Positions 39,757-47,779 of a DNA stretch of 55,607 nucleotides are shown one piece after another. The stretch's first letter is position 1, and every line of letters starts with the position of its first letter. The position numbers were made by a program, and so were the translations under genes. Source of the DNA: a virus. The stretch is from positions 1 through 55,607 of the IMG/VR virus record IMGVR_UViG_3300030098_002332. One strand, 5' to 3'. The notes under the pieces were generated by a model. It did not search any database. It was not told the origin of the DNA and worked only from the letters and a program-made list of their open reading frames with translations.

Positions 39757-41964
39757 ATGAAAAAAATATTATTACTACTATTATTACCAATAATAACTTT
39801 TGCACAAAAAGAAGTTGTTATACATATTAAAACAGATACATATCCAGGAGAAACTAAATGGACGTTGTATAAAGATGTTTATCAAGGTGATACTATAGAT
39901 TATGTAGAGTATAATTATTATTCTACACCAAACTATATGCATCGAGATACTTTGTATATATCTGATAGTATAACAGATATTTCTTTTGTAATATATGATT
40001 CTTATGGTGACGGTATAACTAATGGAGAATATTATGTAACTATCTGTGGTGATACAGTAGTTAATTATCCTGTAAGTACATTTACTACAGGGCTAATACA
40101 TACTAGGGTTGTACCACAATGTATGCCTCAACCTCCACCAATTCAGTTAGTTCCTGCTAAAGTTATAATAAACTTAGATCAATATCAAAGTGAAACTAGT
40201 TGGGATATTAAAGATACAAATGGAATAATATATGCTTCTGGAGGTAATTATAATACACAGCCTGACTACGCTACAGTAGTTATACCTGTGCAAATACCTA
40301 AAGGAGATTTAGTTTTTACTATATATGATACGTATGGTGATGGTTTAAATGGAAGCCTATGGCAAGGACAAGATGGTTCGTATTTTATAAAACAATGTAA
40401 TGATACATTAGTATATGGGACTGATCCAGCTTTTGGAAATGATACATCACATGTATTTGTTTCTGATTCATGTCCTCCTATATTAGGGTGTACAGATGAT
40501 GATTATGTAGAATGGAATCCGTTTGCTACAGTAGATGATGGAAGCTGTCAAACGTTAAAAATATTTGGATGTGTAGATAGTACTATGTACAACTATGATC
40601 CTAATGCAAACACAATGGAGCTTATAGATACTTGTGAGTATACGTTAATACTACATGATCTTATGGGTAATGGTTGGGTTGGTTCTCATTTAAAATTAAT
40701 ACATCCTGATACATCGTATCAATTTACACATACAGGCGGTTTTAATGATGAATACCAAGTAGGGCTTACAGCACCAGATCCAGTCACCTTTAGATTTCAT
40801 ATATCGTCACAGGCTAGTTTAACAACAATAGAATGTGGGTTTACATTTATAAATCCAGAAGGAGATACTTTAATAAGTATTATGCCTCCATTTATACAAC
40901 CTTTATTACCATATAATATAATAACTAATTGTGGTAATACTTGTGAAGAAAAAGTATATGGTTGTTTAGATTCATTGGCAATTAATTATGACGACGAAGC
41001 AAATACAGAAGATAGCAGCTGTTACTATACACCTGGATGTATGAATTCTTCTTATTTGGAATATTATACACAGGGTTATACGGCAGACTATGACGATGGG
41101 ACTTGCCAAACAGTAGCCGTGTGGGGCTGTATTGATTCTACAGCCTTCAACTATGACTCATTAGCAAACATAGACAATGGAGGATGTATACCTGTAGTGT
41201 TAGGATGTATGCAACCTTTAGCTTTTAATTATGATCCATTGGCAAACACCCCTGATACATGTATACCATATATTTATGGGTGTGTAGATCCAACGATGTT
41301 TAATTATGACTCTACAGCTAATGTGGATGACGGCTCTTGTATACCATTTGTATATGGATGTACAGACTCTACAATGTTTAATTTTAATCCTTTAGCAAAT
41401 GCAGAATATAATCCTAGTAATTGTGTGCCTTATATTTATGGTTGTACCGATCCTTCTATGCTTAACTATAACCCGCAAGCAAACACAGAAAACTTTACTT
41501 GCATTCCTTATGTTTATGGTTGTATGGATAGTACTGCTCTTAACTATGATTCACTGGCTAATACTGACAATGGTTCGTGTGTGGCTGTGGTTGAAGGTTG
41601 TATGGACAATGGTGCCTACAACTATAATATACTTGCTAATGTTAATGATAGCAGTTCTTGCTTATATGACGCTGGTTGTGTCACTGGGGCGGGTATACCT
41701 TATTGGCTAAACGATCCTTGTTATGCCTGGGTAATTGAGGTAGATGAGTACTGTTGTAATAACGAGTGGGATAGTGTGTGTGTATTAACATATGAACATT
41801 GTCAAAATAATTGGGTGGGACCTATACCTAAAAGAGTAACAACTAAAAAATTAATAGGTATTACAGATCTTTTAGGAAGACCTGTAAATAATATAAACAA
41901 TAAACTTCTATTATATATATATGATGATGGAAGTGTAAATAGAAAAATAATAATAAATAAATAA
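39757..41964 (+). CDS. Secreted repeat protein with T9SS type A sorting domain (735 aa)
   Basis: Start at 39757 gives a signal peptide (MKKILLLLLLPIITFAQ). Two related N-terminal beta domains follow, each with a YDSYGDG/YDTYGDG motif (around 85 and 195), then a third (HDLMGNGW). Around 245-645 are about eleven GC-x-D...NYDP-x-AN...GSC repeats, then DEYCCNNEWDSVC, typical of flavobacterial surface proteins. The last 45 residues (TTKKLIGITDLLGRPVNN, then LLLYIYDDGSVNRKIIIN) match the T9SS C-terminal sorting signal. The protein is built to leave the cell by the host T9SS and be anchored on its surface. Confidence 0.85.
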   Translation: MKKILLLLLLPIITFAQKEVVIHIKTDTYPGETKWTLYKDVYQGDTIDYVEYNYYSTPNYMHRDTLYISDSITDISFVIYDSYGDGITNGEYYVTICGDTVVNYPVSTFTTGLIHTRVVPQCMPQPPPIQLVPAKVIINLDQYQSETSWDIKDTNGIIYASGGNYNTQPDYATVVIPVQIPKGDLVFTIYDTYGDGLNGSLWQGQDGSYFIKQCNDTLVYGTDPAFGNDTSHVFVSDSCPPILGCTDDDYVEWNPFATVDDGSCQTLKIFGCVDSTMYNYDPNANTMELIDTCEYTLILHDLMGNGWVGSHLKLIHPDTSYQFTHTGGFNDEYQVGLTAPDPVTFRFHISSQASLTTIECGFTFINPEGDTLISIMPPFIQPLLPYNIITNCGNTCEEKVYGCLDSLAINYDDEANTEDSSCYYTPGCMNSSYLEYYTQGYTADYDDGTCQTVAVWGCIDSTAFNYDSLANIDNGGCIPVVLGCMQPLAFNYDPLANTPDTCIPYIYGCVDPTMFNYDSTANVDDGSCIPFVYGCTDSTMFNFNPLANAEYNPSNCVPYIYGCTDPSMLNYNPQANTENFTCIPYVYGCMDSTALNYDSLANTDNGSCVAVVEGCMDNGAYNYNILANVNDSSSCLYDAGCVTGAGIPYWLNDPCYAWVIEVDEYCCNNEWDSVCVLTYEHCQNNWVGPIPKRVTTKKLIGITDLLGRPVNNINNKLLLYIYDDGSVNRKIIINK
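40485..41690 (+). repeat. Tandem GCxD...NY...GSC repeats in the T9SS cargo
   Basis: About eleven protein repeats of 25-35 residues, each beginning GC[TVLMI][DNQ] and ending in an acidic-GSC segment, run almost back to back in the second half (41120-41670). They look like calcium-binding stalk repeats. DNA copies have diverged, so this is an old array or was recoded by drift rather than recent duplication. Confidence 0.8.
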
Positions 41965-41972
41965 ATAATAAT

Positions 41973-42341
41973 ATGGCAACATTAATCGCAAAATTAACAC
42001 TAACAAGTAATAACGCTACAAGCGATGCTTTAAACTTAACAGTAACAGATACTTTAACAACTGCTAACCCAACACAGGGATTAACAAGAGTTAGTATTGC
42101 TTCTGGAGACTCTCTATCAATTATAGCTGCGTCTGGTACAGGCTCTGTATATTTATATGCAAAAAATACTAATACTGCTGGTTCTGGAAAATTAATTTTA
42201 GCAAATGCAGCGGGGCAGGGTTTTGGAGTATTAAATAATGAGGAGTATGCATTTTTCCCAATTGATAAAGCTAAAGGATTTAACTTTGAAGCAAATACAG
42301 CAGATGTAGTAGTTGAGTATGGATATTTTACTAAAGGGTAA
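41973..42341 (+). CDS. Small beta-rich virion protein (122 aa)
   Basis: A 122-aa Ala/Thr/Asn-rich beta protein (MATLIAKLTLTSNNATSDAL at start), with strands VYLYAKNTNTAGSGKLILA and EYAFFPIDKAKGFNFEANTA. It lacks a signal peptide, so it returns to virion-type genes after the secreted cassette. Similar in size and composition to 29337-29693 and 36788-37081; these may be related fibre or decoration subunits. No known domain is assigned. Confidence 0.6.
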   Translation: MATLIAKLTLTSNNATSDALNLTVTDTLTTANPTQGLTRVSIASGDSLSIIAASGTGSVYLYAKNTNTAGSGKLILANAAGQGFGVLNNEEYAFFPIDKAKGFNFEANTADVVVEYGYFTKG

Positions 42342-42345
42342 ATAG

Positions 42346-42834
42346 ATGGAAAGAATAAGTAAACATATAAGCTGGAAAGAGGGTACTTATAGCAGGACAG
42401 GCGAAAGGCTGGATTTAGACAACACTCCTAACGAGGATCAAATAAAATGTATGAAAGAAGTTGCAGAAAACTTGTTTGAACCATTAAGAGAATGGGTTGG
42501 AGGTCCTATAAAAATTAATAGTTTTTTTAGAGGAAAACCTGTCAATACAGCTATTGGGGGATCTAAAACCTCACAACATATGAAAGGTCAAGCTATAGAT
42601 ATAGATGATACTTTTGGACATAAAACAAATGCAGAGATGTATCATTATATAAAAGATAATTTAGACTTTGATCAAATGGTGTGGGAGTTTGGTGGTGAAT
42701 ATCCTGACGGTAATCCTAACTGGGTTCATATTAGTTGGGTGTCACACAGACCTAATAGAAAGCAAGAAGTTATTGCTATTAAGAAAAACGGTAAAACTAA
42801 ATATATAAAAGATATTGAAAATTATATAAAGTGA
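42346..42834 (+). CDS. Peptidoglycan endopeptidase (M15 family), endolysin
   Basis: A 162-aa member of the M15 peptidase family (M15_3/VanY-like, Peptidase_M15_3). The zinc ligands and catalytic residues are seen in SQHMKGQAIDID (H78, D85), a Glu in MVWEFGG (E114) and WVHIS (H128). Such enzymes cut peptide crosslinks of the cell wall and are the usual endolysins of Bacteroidota phages. No signal peptide, so it needs the holin encoded 1.5 kb downstream. Ends with GTGA overlap into the next gene. Confidence 0.9.
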   Translation: MERISKHISWKEGTYSRTGERLDLDNTPNEDQIKCMKEVAENLFEPLREWVGGPIKINSFFRGKPVNTAIGGSKTSQHMKGQAIDIDDTFGHKTNAEMYHYIKDNLDFDQMVWEFGGEYPDGNPNWVHISWVSHRPNRKQEVIAIKKNGKTKYIKDIENYIK

Positions 42835-43808
42835 AAAGGATCGGCCAACATATAGTAGATTTTATATCTAGATTTCGTAGTGATGTTTACCTAGATGATA
42901 TAAGCACTGGGACTATTGCTAGTGGTGGTAATTTAGGTTTAGACTCGAATAATAAGATAGTAAAAAATACTGTAGGTGGAGGAGGTACAACAGATTTAAC
43001 TAGTGATGTTAGTGGTGTACTACCTGTAGCAAATGGTGGTACTGGACAAAACGCTTTAAGTAATGTGTCTATAAGTTCTTTTAATAATGATTCTGGTTTT
43101 ACTGCTAACATAGGAGATGTAACAGCTGTTAAGCTTGTTACAGATTCTGGTAATGCTGATTGTATAGGTTCTTCTGGTAATTTAACTTTTAATATTTTAG
43201 GTGGTGAAGGTGTAGATGTTACTAATTCTGGAACAACTATAACTGTGGCTGGGGAGGAAGCGTCTACTTCTAATAAAGGTGTAGCTAGTTTTAATACAGA
43301 AGATTTTTCTGTAAGCTCAGGGGCTGTTAGTTTAGCGCAACAAAAAAGAATGAGGTTTGTATCAGCTAATATGAAAGGACCGCACGGAACTAGTGAAACT
43401 TTTATACCTTTGTCTGGTGTTCCAGATGAGAAAACAGGATTTACTAATGAGCAGGTTGTATTACTTATGCCAACTGGAGGACATGTTAGAGAGATTATGA
43501 TAAGAGCACATTACGGAACATACACTTCTGAAAATATAACAATAAAAGTTTATACAAGACCTGGTAATAAAAAAATGAATGGTAGTGGTCAAGTTGGTAG
43601 TGACATAACTGTTGCGGCTCCAACTCAAAATGGAACAGATGATAACAACACTAGAAAAACTGGAGATTTAGGAACATCATATCCATTTAATCAAAATGAT
43701 TCTTTGGGTATTAGTTTTACCTGGGCTAGCACTGGACCTACAGCTAATAGTGATAAAACTTACATAACTGTAGTTTTAGAAGAGGACTTAACAGATTTAG
43801 GATACTAA
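42831..43808 (+). CDS. Tail-fibre-like protein (325 aa)
   Basis: Starts with GTG overlapping the endolysin stop (GTGA). The N-terminal half has the classic fibre phrases GVLPVANGGTGQNALSNVSI and SGNLTFNILGGEGVDVTNSG, typical of trimeric phage fibres of many hosts. The C-terminal 140 residues form a beta-rich domain (GHVREIMIRAHYGTYTSENI; KTYITVVLEEDL), perhaps the receptor-binding or virion-attachment domain. Next gene begins one base downstream. Confidence 0.72.
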   Translation: MKRIGQHIVDFISRFRSDVYLDDISTGTIASGGNLGLDSNNKIVKNTVGGGGTTDLTSDVSGVLPVANGGTGQNALSNVSISSFNNDSGFTANIGDVTAVKLVTDSGNADCIGSSGNLTFNILGGEGVDVTNSGTTITVAGEEASTSNKGVASFNTEDFSVSSGAVSLAQQKRMRFVSANMKGPHGTSETFIPLSGVPDEKTGFTNEQVVLLMPTGGHVREIMIRAHYGTYTSENITIKVYTRPGNKKMNGSGQVGSDITVAAPTQNGTDDNNTRKTGDLGTSYPFNQNDSLGISFTWASTGPTANSDKTYITVVLEEDLTDLGY

Positions 43809-43809
43809 T

Positions 43810-44313
43810 ATGGAAGGAGTTGAAATATATAAAAGTATAAGTGGTAATACAGCTACAAGGCTAGATTTAATGACTACTAAGGAGTATAACTACAATAGAA
43901 TATCTATTTGTAATACACATGCAACTGATGACGTGAGTGTAGATTTATATTTATCATATGTTACTAACGAGCGTGGAGAGTATAAAATAGCTGTAGAAAA
44001 TGACTATAGTGATTTAGAACAATTTACTGAGGATTACTATATTTTAAAAAATTGTTTAGTACCTTATGGTAGCACAGTAATTTTAAACGAAGAAGATTTT
44101 TATATAAACAATTTAAAATATAGATTATATATAAAATTAAGTGGAGCTAGTAGCTCTGTAGATATAATGATTTTTGATTTACAAAAAAGTATGTCTATTA
44201 AAAGAAATGGTGATAGATACAAAGAAGATGTTGCACATAAAAAATTAAACAGGAGGCTTGGCGGTAGGACAAATCCAGTTACTGGTGGTTCTATGGGGTC
44301 AGGCAGTTATTAA
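43810..44313 (+). CDS. Unknown beta-rich protein (167 aa)
   Basis: A 167-aa protein with a beta domain (about 20-125: YNYNRISICNTHATDDVSVD; STVILNEEDFYINNLKYRLY), followed by a basic C-terminal tail (KKLNRRLGGRTNPVTGGSMG). It resembles small virion proteins lying next to fibres in marine phages. No signal peptide. It is immediately before the holin. Role unknown, probably structural. Confidence 0.6.
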   Translation: MEGVEIYKSISGNTATRLDLMTTKEYNYNRISICNTHATDDVSVDLYLSYVTNERGEYKIAVENDYSDLEQFTEDYYILKNCLVPYGSTVILNEEDFYINNLKYRLYIKLSGASSSVDIMIFDLQKSMSIKRNGDRYKEDVAHKKLNRRLGGRTNPVTGGSMGSGSY

Positions 44314-44327
44314 TAAAAACAAAAATT

Positions 44328-44714
44328 ATGTTAGATAAAATATTTGCCGGAGGGGCAGCAGAATTAGTAAAAGGTGTAGGTGGTGTTATAGATAATTTAC
44401 ATACATCTAAAGAAGAAAAGCTTGAGGCTGAAAAACAAATAAAAGATATGATAATGGGTTACGAGGCAGAAATGCAAAAACAAGTAACTGAAAGATGGGG
44501 TATGGATATGAAATCTGATTCATGGCTCAGTAAAAACATAAGACCTTTAGTACTTATATTTTTAGTAGTAGCAACAGTATTATTAATATTTATTGATGCT
44601 GGTGTTATTGCTTTTGAAGTAAAAAATACTTGGGTTGATTTATTACAACTAGTATTGATAACAGTGATTGGAGCTTACTTTGGCGGTAGATCACTAGAAA
44701 AAGTAAAAAAATAA
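44328..44714 (+). CDS. Holin (3-TM type)
   Basis: A 128-aa protein with N-terminal amphipathic region (AAELVKGVGGVIDNL), a charged helix, then the signature DSWLSKNIRPLVLIFLVVAT typical of the GTA/3TM holin family, and a further hydrophobic helix (LLQLVLITVIGAYFGGRSLE). It would form lesions in the inner membrane that release the M15 endolysin encoded 1.5 kb upstream. Total length and the 'WLSKNIRP' motif fit the family well. Confidence 0.85.
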   Translation: MLDKIFAGGAAELVKGVGGVIDNLHTSKEEKLEAEKQIKDMIMGYEAEMQKQVTERWGMDMKSDSWLSKNIRPLVLIFLVVATVLLIFIDAGVIAFEVKNTWVDLLQLVLITVIGAYFGGRSLEKVKK

Positions 44715-44715
44715 A

Positions 44716-45414
44716 ATGACATTAGACGAGATAGCATATAATCTTTTAAATCTTGTTAGGGGTGGTAGATCTAATAATGATGAACATATATCATTAGATC
44801 AAATTAAATTTAACATTATGCATTATAGAGCAATGTTTATTAGAAGAGACCACGCTAAAAATGGATTTACAAGTAGACACATAGAACAAGACTTAGGATG
44901 CGTTATGATAAAACCAGTTGACGCAAGTAAATGCTGTGACTTAAATACAGATTGTCCTGTATACAGAACAGTAAAACCTATACCTAAAACTATTAGATAT
45001 AACTTTGAAGAAGCTATCTCTCACGTTGGAGATATAACAGGATTTGGAACTATACCTATGGTAAATTCTAATACAATACGATGGTTACCTTATGATAAGT
45101 ATACAAAAGGTAAAATGAAAGCATACATGATAGCAAATTTTTTATACATATATAATGCACAAGGAATAGAAGCTATTAATGTTAGGGGTGTTTTTGAGGA
45201 CCCTAGAGAAGTGTCTGAGTTTGATCAGTGTGATGGCGGTGGTTGCTATGATGATAGTAAGCATCCTTATCCAATATCAGCAGACATGTTAAGTTTAATA
45301 AACTCTGGACTTGTGTCTGGAGAATTGCAATTATTGTCAGGATCATTTAGTGACACAGAGAATGATAGAATGCAAGATCAAAAAACAGTTAGGGGAGTAG
45401 CCCCAAAAAAATAA
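44716..45414 (+). CDS. Conserved crAss-like-type tail/ring protein (232 aa)
   Basis: A 232-aa protein opening MTLDEIAYNLLNLVRGGRSN, followed by DEHISLDQIKFNIMHYRAMF. This N-terminal pattern (two helices that read RGG..DD.IS..QI.F.I..YRA) recurs in virion ring/tail proteins of crAss-like and other Bacteroidota phages, as I recall. The middle has Cys residues (DASKCCDLNTDCP) and a beta-rich part with GDITGFGTIPMVNSNTIRWL. Expected to sit in the tail barrel or the connector. Family assignment from memory, not a search. Confidence 0.68.
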   Translation: MTLDEIAYNLLNLVRGGRSNNDEHISLDQIKFNIMHYRAMFIRRDHAKNGFTSRHIEQDLGCVMIKPVDASKCCDLNTDCPVYRTVKPIPKTIRYNFEEAISHVGDITGFGTIPMVNSNTIRWLPYDKYTKGKMKAYMIANFLYIYNAQGIEAINVRGVFEDPREVSEFDQCDGGGCYDDSKHPYPISADMLSLINSGLVSGELQLLSGSFSDTENDRMQDQKTVRGVAPKK

Positions 45415-45432
45415 TTTTAAAATAATATAACA

Positions 45433-46737
45433 ATGAAAAAAATGATGTATAAAAAAGCAGGTAAAAAGATGAAAAAAGGTGGCAAGTCATCTTTTGGTAT
45501 GCTAAGTGTAAAAGCAGGATATGATAATAATCCTAACCCTACTGCTGCCGATAGAATTGTTGGGGCTAAAAAGAATAAAATGAAAAAAGGAGGTAAGAAA
45601 AAAATGATGAGTTATGGTATGGGAGGTAAGAAAAAAATGGGCTACAATATGGGAGGTATGCAACAAACTACTCCTCCAGCAGCTTCTTTTATAGAACCAC
45701 CAATTGAACAACCTTTTATGCAACAACCTATGGCTCAACAAAACCCAGCAGAGTTTACAGCTAAAAAAGGAGGTAAAAGAAAGAAGTCAAAAAAAGGAAT
45801 GGGTGGTAAAAAAATGATGACGTATAAAAAAGGTGGAGTAAAGAAAGAAAATGGAGGAGAAGATGAAAACCTTTCTATGAGGGAGTTAAGAAAAAAACAA
45901 AGAGAAGAGAGAAGAGAGGCTCGTAGAAATAGACGTTCAGATAGAAAAGCAGATAGAGAAGCTGTTAGAACATTAAAAAGAACTTCTAGGCTAAAGAGAA
46001 GAGACAAGATAAATGATGCAGGAGAAGAAACAGGAATGACTAGATCTGAAAGAAGAATGGATAGAAGAGCTACAAGAAGAGCTTCTAGAACATTTAGAAA
46101 GCAAGAAAGACAAGCTAGAAGAACAGCAAGAAAAGATATGAGGGCTAAACAAAGATCTGAAAGATCAGATTTAAGAACTAGAAGAAAAGCAGCTCAAGAT
46201 AAATTAACTCAAGATAAATTAGACAAGTTAAATAAATCTGAAAGCTCTTCTGTTAAGCCGGCACCAGTTAAAAAAGATACTACACCTAAGACGAATACAG
46301 ATAATAAACCAAAAACTGAAGAGAAAAAAACAGAAACTAAAAAAGTTACTAATCATGGTGTAACTAATGACATGTCTTTTAGTAAAGCATTTAGAACAGC
46401 TCGTGATTCTCACGGAGGTAAGGGTGGTGTATTTACTTGGAAAGGTAAAAAATATCATACCGGACTAAAAGAAGAAATGAAGAAAAAACAAACGGAAGAG
46501 GAAAGAAAAAAAGAATTACAAGGAGATAAAGGAAAAGAAAAGAAAAAGGACGAAACTCCAATTAAACAAAAACAAAAGACAAGCACTACGCCAAAAACTA
46601 AAGAGCAACATGCAAATCAAGGAACAACATATAATAGGAAAAAAGCTCCTGTTGGTAATGAAGTTTTGATGAGTGGTCCTAAATATAAAAAAGGAGGTTA
46701 CAAAATGGGGTACAGAAGAAGAGGCGGTAGAAAATAA
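45433..46737 (+). CDS. Very basic Gly/Lys/Arg-rich protein (434 aa)
   Basis: A 434-aa protein of extreme basic composition. The first 140 residues have repeated KKGGK and MGGKKKM patterns and the segment KAGYDNNPNPTAADRIVGAK, which I recall as conserved in marine phages. The middle (about 145-260) is almost wholly Arg/Lys helical (RRADRKA-like runs); then a Lys/Thr linker and a small folded domain (SFSKAFRTARDSHGGKGGVF then TWKGKKYHTG). The end is KYKKGGYKMGYRRRGGRK. Possibly a DNA-condensing internal virion protein. The motif YKKGGVKKENGG also occurs in the 20949-23522 product. Confidence 0.65.
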   Translation: MKKMMYKKAGKKMKKGGKSSFGMLSVKAGYDNNPNPTAADRIVGAKKNKMKKGGKKKMMSYGMGGKKKMGYNMGGMQQTTPPAASFIEPPIEQPFMQQPMAQQNPAEFTAKKGGKRKKSKKGMGGKKMMTYKKGGVKKENGGEDENLSMRELRKKQREERREARRNRRSDRKADREAVRTLKRTSRLKRRDKINDAGEETGMTRSERRMDRRATRRASRTFRKQERQARRTARKDMRAKQRSERSDLRTRRKAAQDKLTQDKLDKLNKSESSSVKPAPVKKDTTPKTNTDNKPKTEEKKTETKKVTNHGVTNDMSFSKAFRTARDSHGGKGGVFTWKGKKYHTGLKEEMKKKQTEEERKKELQGDKGKEKKKDETPIKQKQKTSTTPKTKEQHANQGTTYNRKKAPVGNEVLMSGPKYKKGGYKMGYRRRGGRK

Positions 46738-47207
46738 TGCACAATTTAAAAGAAATATATGAAGATTACTGTAAAGTAAACGGAGACATAGACAAGGAAC
46801 TATTTACTAATATATGTCACGAGTTTAACATTATGATAATGGATTATATTTTAGACGGTAAAGAGTTTAATATGGGAAATAATTTATCAACCTTATCTAT
46901 TACTAGGAGAGACAGAGACCCTAGATCTCCTAGAATAGATTGGGGTGAAAGTAATAAATATAAAAAAGAACTATTAGATGATGGTAAAGCTTTATATGAT
47001 CCTATAACAGAACTTGGAACTAAATGGCATATCTATCATACTGATGAGTTTTATTGTAGGTATTACTGGAGAAAAGGTAAGTGTAAAGTACCTAATAAAT
47101 CTGTATATAGATTTGATGCTACACGAGGTATAAAAGGAAACAAAGAAAAGTTAATTAATCTTTTAAAAGAAGATGACTTAGCTTATTTAAAATTTAAAAA
47201 ACAATAA
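46737..47207 (+). CDS. Conserved phage protein (156 aa), unknown function
   Basis: A 156-aa protein starting MHNLKEIYEDYCKVNGDIDK, with a first part resembling the small helical domain seen in many Bacteroidota phages (FTNICHEFNIMIMDYILDGK, then EFNMGNNLSTLSI and RRDRDPRSPRIDWGES). The N-terminal half has HU-like helix spacing, with the 'GxxFxxGNNLxxLxI' turn, so a DNA- or nucleoprotein-related role in the virion is possible. It overlaps the previous stop by one base. Assigned as a conserved hypothetical. Confidence 0.65.
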   Translation: MHNLKEIYEDYCKVNGDIDKELFTNICHEFNIMIMDYILDGKEFNMGNNLSTLSITRRDRDPRSPRIDWGESNKYKKELLDDGKALYDPITELGTKWHIYHTDEFYCRYYWRKGKCKVPNKSVYRFDATRGIKGNKEKLINLLKEDDLAYLKFKKQ

Positions 47208-47208
47208 C

Positions 47209-47775
47209 ATGTCTGATAAAAAAAGAAAAAGAAAAGTTACTAAGGGGTATGTTAAAGATGCTAGATCTAAAAAAGTAGTTAAAACAAATAGAAGAGGGAC
47301 AACTACTACTAAAGAAAAAGTTGATCAGTACAACAAACAGTATCTAGGTCGTGACCCTGAAAACATTAAATATAATGATAAAAACATTTGGTCAAGAAGA
47401 TTTAAATCTAAAGTAAACAAAGAGGGAGAAGAAACTAAACGTAAAGAAAAAATTGTTTTTGATGATGGAAATCAAATGACAAAGCGTACACAACGTAAAG
47501 TTAGATTTGGTAAAAATAAAGGTAAAATAAAAATAAAAACTGTGAACTATAATAGAGGTAAGAAAACTAAAGATGTAAAGTATGCAGATAAAACAGATCA
47601 AATGATGCTTAAGAAAGGAGGAAAGAGAAAAGGATCTGATGGTAAAGCGTGTTGGAAAGGTTATTACTATGCAGGTTACGATGCTAAGAATAAAAAAGAC
47701 ATCTGTAAGCCTATAAAGAAAAAAGAAATGGGCGGATTCTTAGAAGGACCTACACCACTATTATTTGAAGATTAA
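47209..47775 (+). CDS. Basic protein with GGFLE C-terminal tag (188 aa)
   Basis: A 188-aa very basic protein (KKRKRKVTKGYVKDARSKKV near the start) with Lys/Arg repeats and a C-terminal Cys/Gly region containing KKGGKRKGSDGKACWKGYYY. It ends KEMGGFLEGPTPLLFED, which closely resembles the end of the next protein (KTGGFLEPAIPNIFE). The same short tag on two adjacent unrelated proteins suggests a common sorting or cleavage signal. Likely an internal virion protein. Confidence 0.65.
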   Translation: MSDKKRKRKVTKGYVKDARSKKVVKTNRRGTTTTKEKVDQYNKQYLGRDPENIKYNDKNIWSRRFKSKVNKEGEETKRKEKIVFDDGNQMTKRTQRKVRFGKNKGKIKIKTVNYNRGKKTKDVKYADKTDQMMLKKGGKRKGSDGKACWKGYYYAGYDAKNKKDICKPIKKKEMGGFLEGPTPLLFED

Positions 47776-47779
47776 AGCT

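Noticed and set aside
41399-41710. Hydrophobic 103-codon frame inside the T9SS cargo gene
   Set aside because: It is a frame-shifted reading of the GCxD repeat region; the repeat structure and downstream sorting domain show the other frame is the real one.
45502-46458. Phe/Ser/Leu-rich minus-strand frames opposite the basic protein
   Set aside because: They are complements of Lys/Arg codons (AAA, AGA) in the plus-strand gene and have no start context or neighbours on that strand.
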